From positions 62,001 through 126,000 of the forward strand of contig NZ_BDBA01000005.1 in the NCBI RefSeq assembly GCF_001612745.1: a DNA stretch of 64,000 bases, given 5' to 3'. A program made the position numbers and the translations under genes. Positions 61,801 to 64,000 of this stretch are shown here, one piece after another. The notes beneath the pieces are model-generated. The model was not told the DNA's origin, ran no database searches, and was given only the letters and a program-made list of their open reading frames with translations. This DNA comes from Nocardia amamiensis NBRC 102102 (GTDB lineage Bacteria > Actinomycetota > Actinomycetes > Mycobacteriales > Mycobacteriaceae). Within the stretch, counting starts at the first letter, position 1, and every line of letters begins with the position of its first letter.

Positions 61801-62627
61801 CCTGGACGCGCCTGCGCGACCGCGTCGACATCCGCATCGATGACCACGGCGATCACGGGATAGCCGCCTGTGATCGGGTGATCGGCGAGGAAGACCACCG
61901 GCTGCCCGCTCGGCGGCACCTGGATCGATCCGAGCGCCATGCCTTCGGTCGGCAGCTCGCGGGTGTCCTTGCGGGTCAGCGGCGGGCCGGTTCGGCGATC
62001 GAGTCGCGCGCCGATCCGATCGGTATCGGGCGAGACAGACCACAGGCCGTCGAACAAGGCGGCTGCATCGGTGAACCAGTCGTCGCGGGGACCGAGCATG
62101 GCATGCACCGTGACGACGTCCGCGGGCAGCTCGGCCACCGGGGCGAAATCCACCACCGGAATCGTGTGCGGAGACGGGCCGATCGGGAGGCGATCACCCA
62201 CCGTCAACGGCTCCGGCCCCAATCCCGACATGGTGTCGCGGCTACGCGAACCGAGTGTTCGAGGTACATCGATTCCGCCGCGCACCGCGATATAGCTGCG
62301 CAGTCCGACGGACGCGTAATCGAGCCGAAGCCCTTGTCCCGGCTCGAGTTCCAGCACACTGGCGTGCCCCACCGGCCTGCCGTCGACGGTCGCGGCCGCC
62401 GCAGCGCCGGTGACCGCCAGCATGACATGTTCTTCCGCGTGCATCGCGAACCCGCCCAGCAGCACCTCGATCGCCGCGTGGCCCTCCGGATTGCCGACCA
62501 GCCGATTGGCCAACCGCAGCGACCCGCGGTCGGCGGCGCCCGCGGGACCGACACCGGAATCGAACCAGCCCGGCCTGCCGAGATCCTGAATGGTCGCGAG
62601 CGGACCGACTTGCTCGATGACGATCAT
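61770..62627 (-). CDS. pxpC: 5-oxoprolinase subunit C (KipA/biotin-dependent carboxyltransferase-like)
   Basis: 285 residues from ATG 62627, which follows AAGGAGGCCGG and overlaps the pxpB stop by 4 bases. With PxpA and PxpB it hydrolyses 5-oxoproline (pyroglutamate) to glutamate using ATP. Characteristic blocks: LATIQDLGRPGWFDSGVGPA, DYASVGLRSYIAVRGGID, and near the end VVFLADHPITGGYPVIAVV. Its 3' end overlaps the convergent DUF4185 gene by 31 bases. Confidence 0.93.
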   Translation of the reverse strand: MIVIEQVGPLATIQDLGRPGWFDSGVGPAGAADRGSLRLANRLVGNPEGHAAIEVLLGGFAMHAEEHVMLAVTGAAAAATVDGRPVGHASVLELEPGQGLRLDYASVGLRSYIAVRGGIDVPRTLGSRSRDTMSGLGPEPLTVGDRLPIGPSPHTIPVVDFAPVAELPADVVTVHAMLGPRDDWFTDAAALFDGLWSVSPDTDRIGARLDRRTGPPLTRKDTRELPTEGMALGSIQVPPSGQPVVFLADHPITGGYPVIAVVIDADVDAVAQARPGQPVRFVRTA

Positions 62628-63328
62628 CCGGCCTCCTTCGCGTCGACGAATCGGACCGTGTCGCCGGCGCGGACCAACGCGGGCGGATCGCGCTCGACGT
62701 CCCACATCCTGAGTTCGGTGGTCCCGATCAGCTGCCATCCACCCGGTGTATTGCGGGGATACACCGCGCTATAACCGCCGGCCAGCGCGACGGCGCCCGC
62801 GGGAATCGCGGTGCGCGCCTGCGCGCGGCGTGGAACGGACAGCCGGCCATCGGGCGATTCCAGATAGCCGAAGCCGGGTGCGAATCCGACGAACGCGCAC
62901 CGCCACACCGTGCCGGTATGCGCGGCGATCACCTCGGCGGTGCTGAGTTCCAGCAGTCCGGCCACCTCGTCCAGGTCGGCGCCGTCGTAGCGCACCGGGA
63001 CCAGCACCGGATCGGCTCGGAAAGCACTGTCCGGCATGGTTTCCCGGGAAACATCGCCGACCAGTTCGCGCAGCGAGACGAGTATGGTGGTCAGCGCACG
63101 TCGCACCGCATCACGGTCGCGCGGTGAATCCAACGTCAGCAGTACGGTTTCCGCGGCTGGGAGCACGTCCTGCACACCCGGGATCGGTCCGGCTCGCAGC
63201 GCCGTGACGAGTTCCGCGACGACCTCGCGCCGCTCCGGCGTCACCAACAGCGCCCGATCGCCGACCGCGCGAATCGCCATCTCGGCCTCGTGGCGAGCCG
63301 CGCCGGGCACCGCACCCTCCGTCGTCAT
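62624..63328 (-). CDS. pxpB: 5-oxoprolinase subunit B (KipI-like)
   Basis: 234 residues. KipI/PxpB family with the signature FVGFAPGFGYLESPDGRL and IPAGAVALAGGYSAVYPRN, TPGGWQLIGTTE. It partners PxpC. The gene begins 8 bases after the pxpA stop and ends in a 4-bp overlap with pxpC, so the operon order is pxpA-pxpB-pxpC. The N-terminal ~15 residues are variable. Confidence 0.93.
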   Translation of the reverse strand: MTTEGAVPGAARHEAEMAIRAVGDRALLVTPERREVVAELVTALRAGPIPGVQDVLPAAETVLLTLDSPRDRDAVRRALTTILVSLRELVGDVSRETMPDSAFRADPVLVPVRYDGADLDEVAGLLELSTAEVIAAHTGTVWRCAFVGFAPGFGYLESPDGRLSVPRRAQARTAIPAGAVALAGGYSAVYPRNTPGGWQLIGTTELRMWDVERDPPALVRAGDTVRFVDAKEAG

Positions 63329-63336
63329 ACCCCGCC

Positions 63337-64000
63337 TCAGCCGAACGGCTCCACCGGCACGCCGACTTCGACCAGCGCGGCGCGGATCCGACGGGCCATC
63401 TCCACCGCCGCGGGGGAATCACCGTGCACGCAGATGCTCGCGGCGCGCACCGCTACCGCTCCGGATCCGTCGACCGTTCGCGCGGTGCCCGACTGGGCGA
63501 TCGAAACCGCCTGGGCCACCGCATCCGCCGGGTGCAGCACCGCGCCGGGCTCACCACGGGGAGCCAGCGAACCGTCGAGCGTGTAGGCGCGGTCGGCGAA
63601 ACCCTCGCCGACGAATCGGACTCCGGCGGCCTGCGCGGCCAGTTCCAGCTGGCTGCCCGCCGGGCCGAGCAAGCCGAGCCGCTGGTCGTACGCCACGATC
63701 GCGCCGAGCACCGCGTCGGCGAGCATCCGATTCCGCGCGGCCGAATGGTACAGCGCACCATGTGGTTTCACGTACCGAACCCGATCGCCCGCGGCCTTCG
63801 CGAAAGCGTCGAGGGCGCCGATCTGATACAGCACCTCGTCGCGCAGCTCACCGGGCGCGACAGCGATCTCGCGCCTGCCGAATCCGGCCAAGTCGCGGTA
63901 TCCGACGTGGGCGCCGATCCGCACCCCTTTCGCCACGGCCAGCGTGCAGGTCGTGCGCATGATCACGGGGTCGCCCGCGTGGAAACCGCAGGCGATGTTC
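63337..64000 (-). CDS. pxpA: 5-oxoprolinase subunit A (LamB/YcsF family), 5' end beyond the window
   Basis: About 221 residues are present; the gene continues past base 64000. Conserved blocks: NIACGFHAGDPVIMRTTC at the edge, GAHVGYRDLAGFGRR, VRYVKPHGALYH and ICVHGDSP near the C-terminus. The missing part should be the ~30-residue N-terminus with the DLNCDLGE-type motif. First gene of the pxpABC operon in this direction; its promoter is not in the window. Confidence 0.93.
   Translation of the reverse strand, partial: NIACGFHAGDPVIMRTTCTLAVAKGVRIGAHVGYRDLAGFGRREIAVAPGELRDEVLYQIGALDAFAKAAGDRVRYVKPHGALYHSAARNRMLADAVLGAIVAYDQRLGLLGPAGSQLELAAQAAGVRFVGEGFADRAYTLDGSLAPRGEPGAVLHPADAVAQAVSIAQSGTARTVDGSGAVAVRAASICVHGDSPAAVEMARRIRAALVEVGVPVEPFG

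Overview
The window is high-GC actinobacterial DNA, most probably a chromosomal segment of a Nocardia or a close relative within the Mycobacteriales. The evidence is a complete Mce lipid-uptake operon (two YrbE permeases, six Mce proteins and a Mce-associated protein), proteins that read like Mycobacterium tuberculosis FadE10, LppU, DinP, Zmp1 and the Rv0250c-Rv0247c succinate dehydrogenase block, a TIGR03084 protein, and DUF397/XRE genes of the Nocardia and Streptomyces type. GTG starts and 4-bp ATGA/GTGA overlaps are common. I saw no rRNA, tRNA, insertion sequence, prophage or CRISPR array. Family names come from recognition of motifs and remembered sequences; no database search was run.

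Layout. 1-2.4 kb: end of an acyl carrier protein domain, then a fatty-acyl-AMP ligase whose translation start region is present in three tandem degenerate copies. 2.5-5.5 kb: S4 RNA-binding protein, NlpC/P60 cell-wall hydrolase, a small coiled-coil protein and an AAA ATPase. 5.7-9.4 kb: FadE10-type acyl-CoA dehydrogenase and an alpha/beta hydrolase. 9.1-13.6 kb: sdh1-type succinate dehydrogenase (small protein, membrane anchor, flavoprotein, Fe-S protein). 13.6-16.2 kb: membrane mini-protein, solitary DUF397 protein, a protein of unknown family, AlkA-like glycosylase and a 34-residue ORF. 16.2-23.6 kb: large FAD/Fe-S 2-hydroxyacid dehydrogenase, ABC exporter, secreted TAP-like hydrolase, TetR. 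23.7-31 kb: acrylyl-CoA reductase-like enzyme, DNA polymerase IV, TetR plus thioesterase, Lon with an HspR-type HAIR operator, DUF445 protein. 31-34.6 kb: TIGR03084 protein, L-2-hydroxyglutarate oxidase, SRPBCC protein, RNase HI.

34.6-44.2 kb is the mce operon on the minus strand, with all six mce genes joined by 4-bp overlaps. A 525-bp AT-rich divergent region separates it from a secreted trypsin-like protease. 45-53.9 kb carries a DHA2-type efflux pump, LppU lipoprotein, family VIII-like esterase, cytochrome P450, L,D-transpeptidase and Zmp1. 53.9-55.8 kb is an XRE (DUF5753)/tandem-DUF397 pair divergent from a second member of the unknown family at 14.3 kb. 55.8-61.8 kb holds a DUF4190-like membrane protein, pirin, Nudix hydrolase, MFS permease, DUF6802-like protein and a secreted DUF4185 protein with a Ser-Gly linker. 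61.8-64 kb is a 5-oxoprolinase operon (pxpA, pxpB, pxpC) cut by the window edge.

Themes. Much of the window handles lipids and carboxylic acids (FAAL, FadE10, AcuI-like, thioesterase, Mce importer) and respiratory oxidation (Sdh1, two candidate 2-hydroxyglutarate oxidising enzymes). Cell-envelope work is a second theme (NlpC/P60, L,D-transpeptidase, LppU, secreted protease, Zmp1). No single large unknown system is evident. The most unusual items are the triplicated translation-initiation region before the FAAL, the unknown family that accompanies both DUF397 loci, and several candidate operators, of which the HAIR element before lon is the most convincing.
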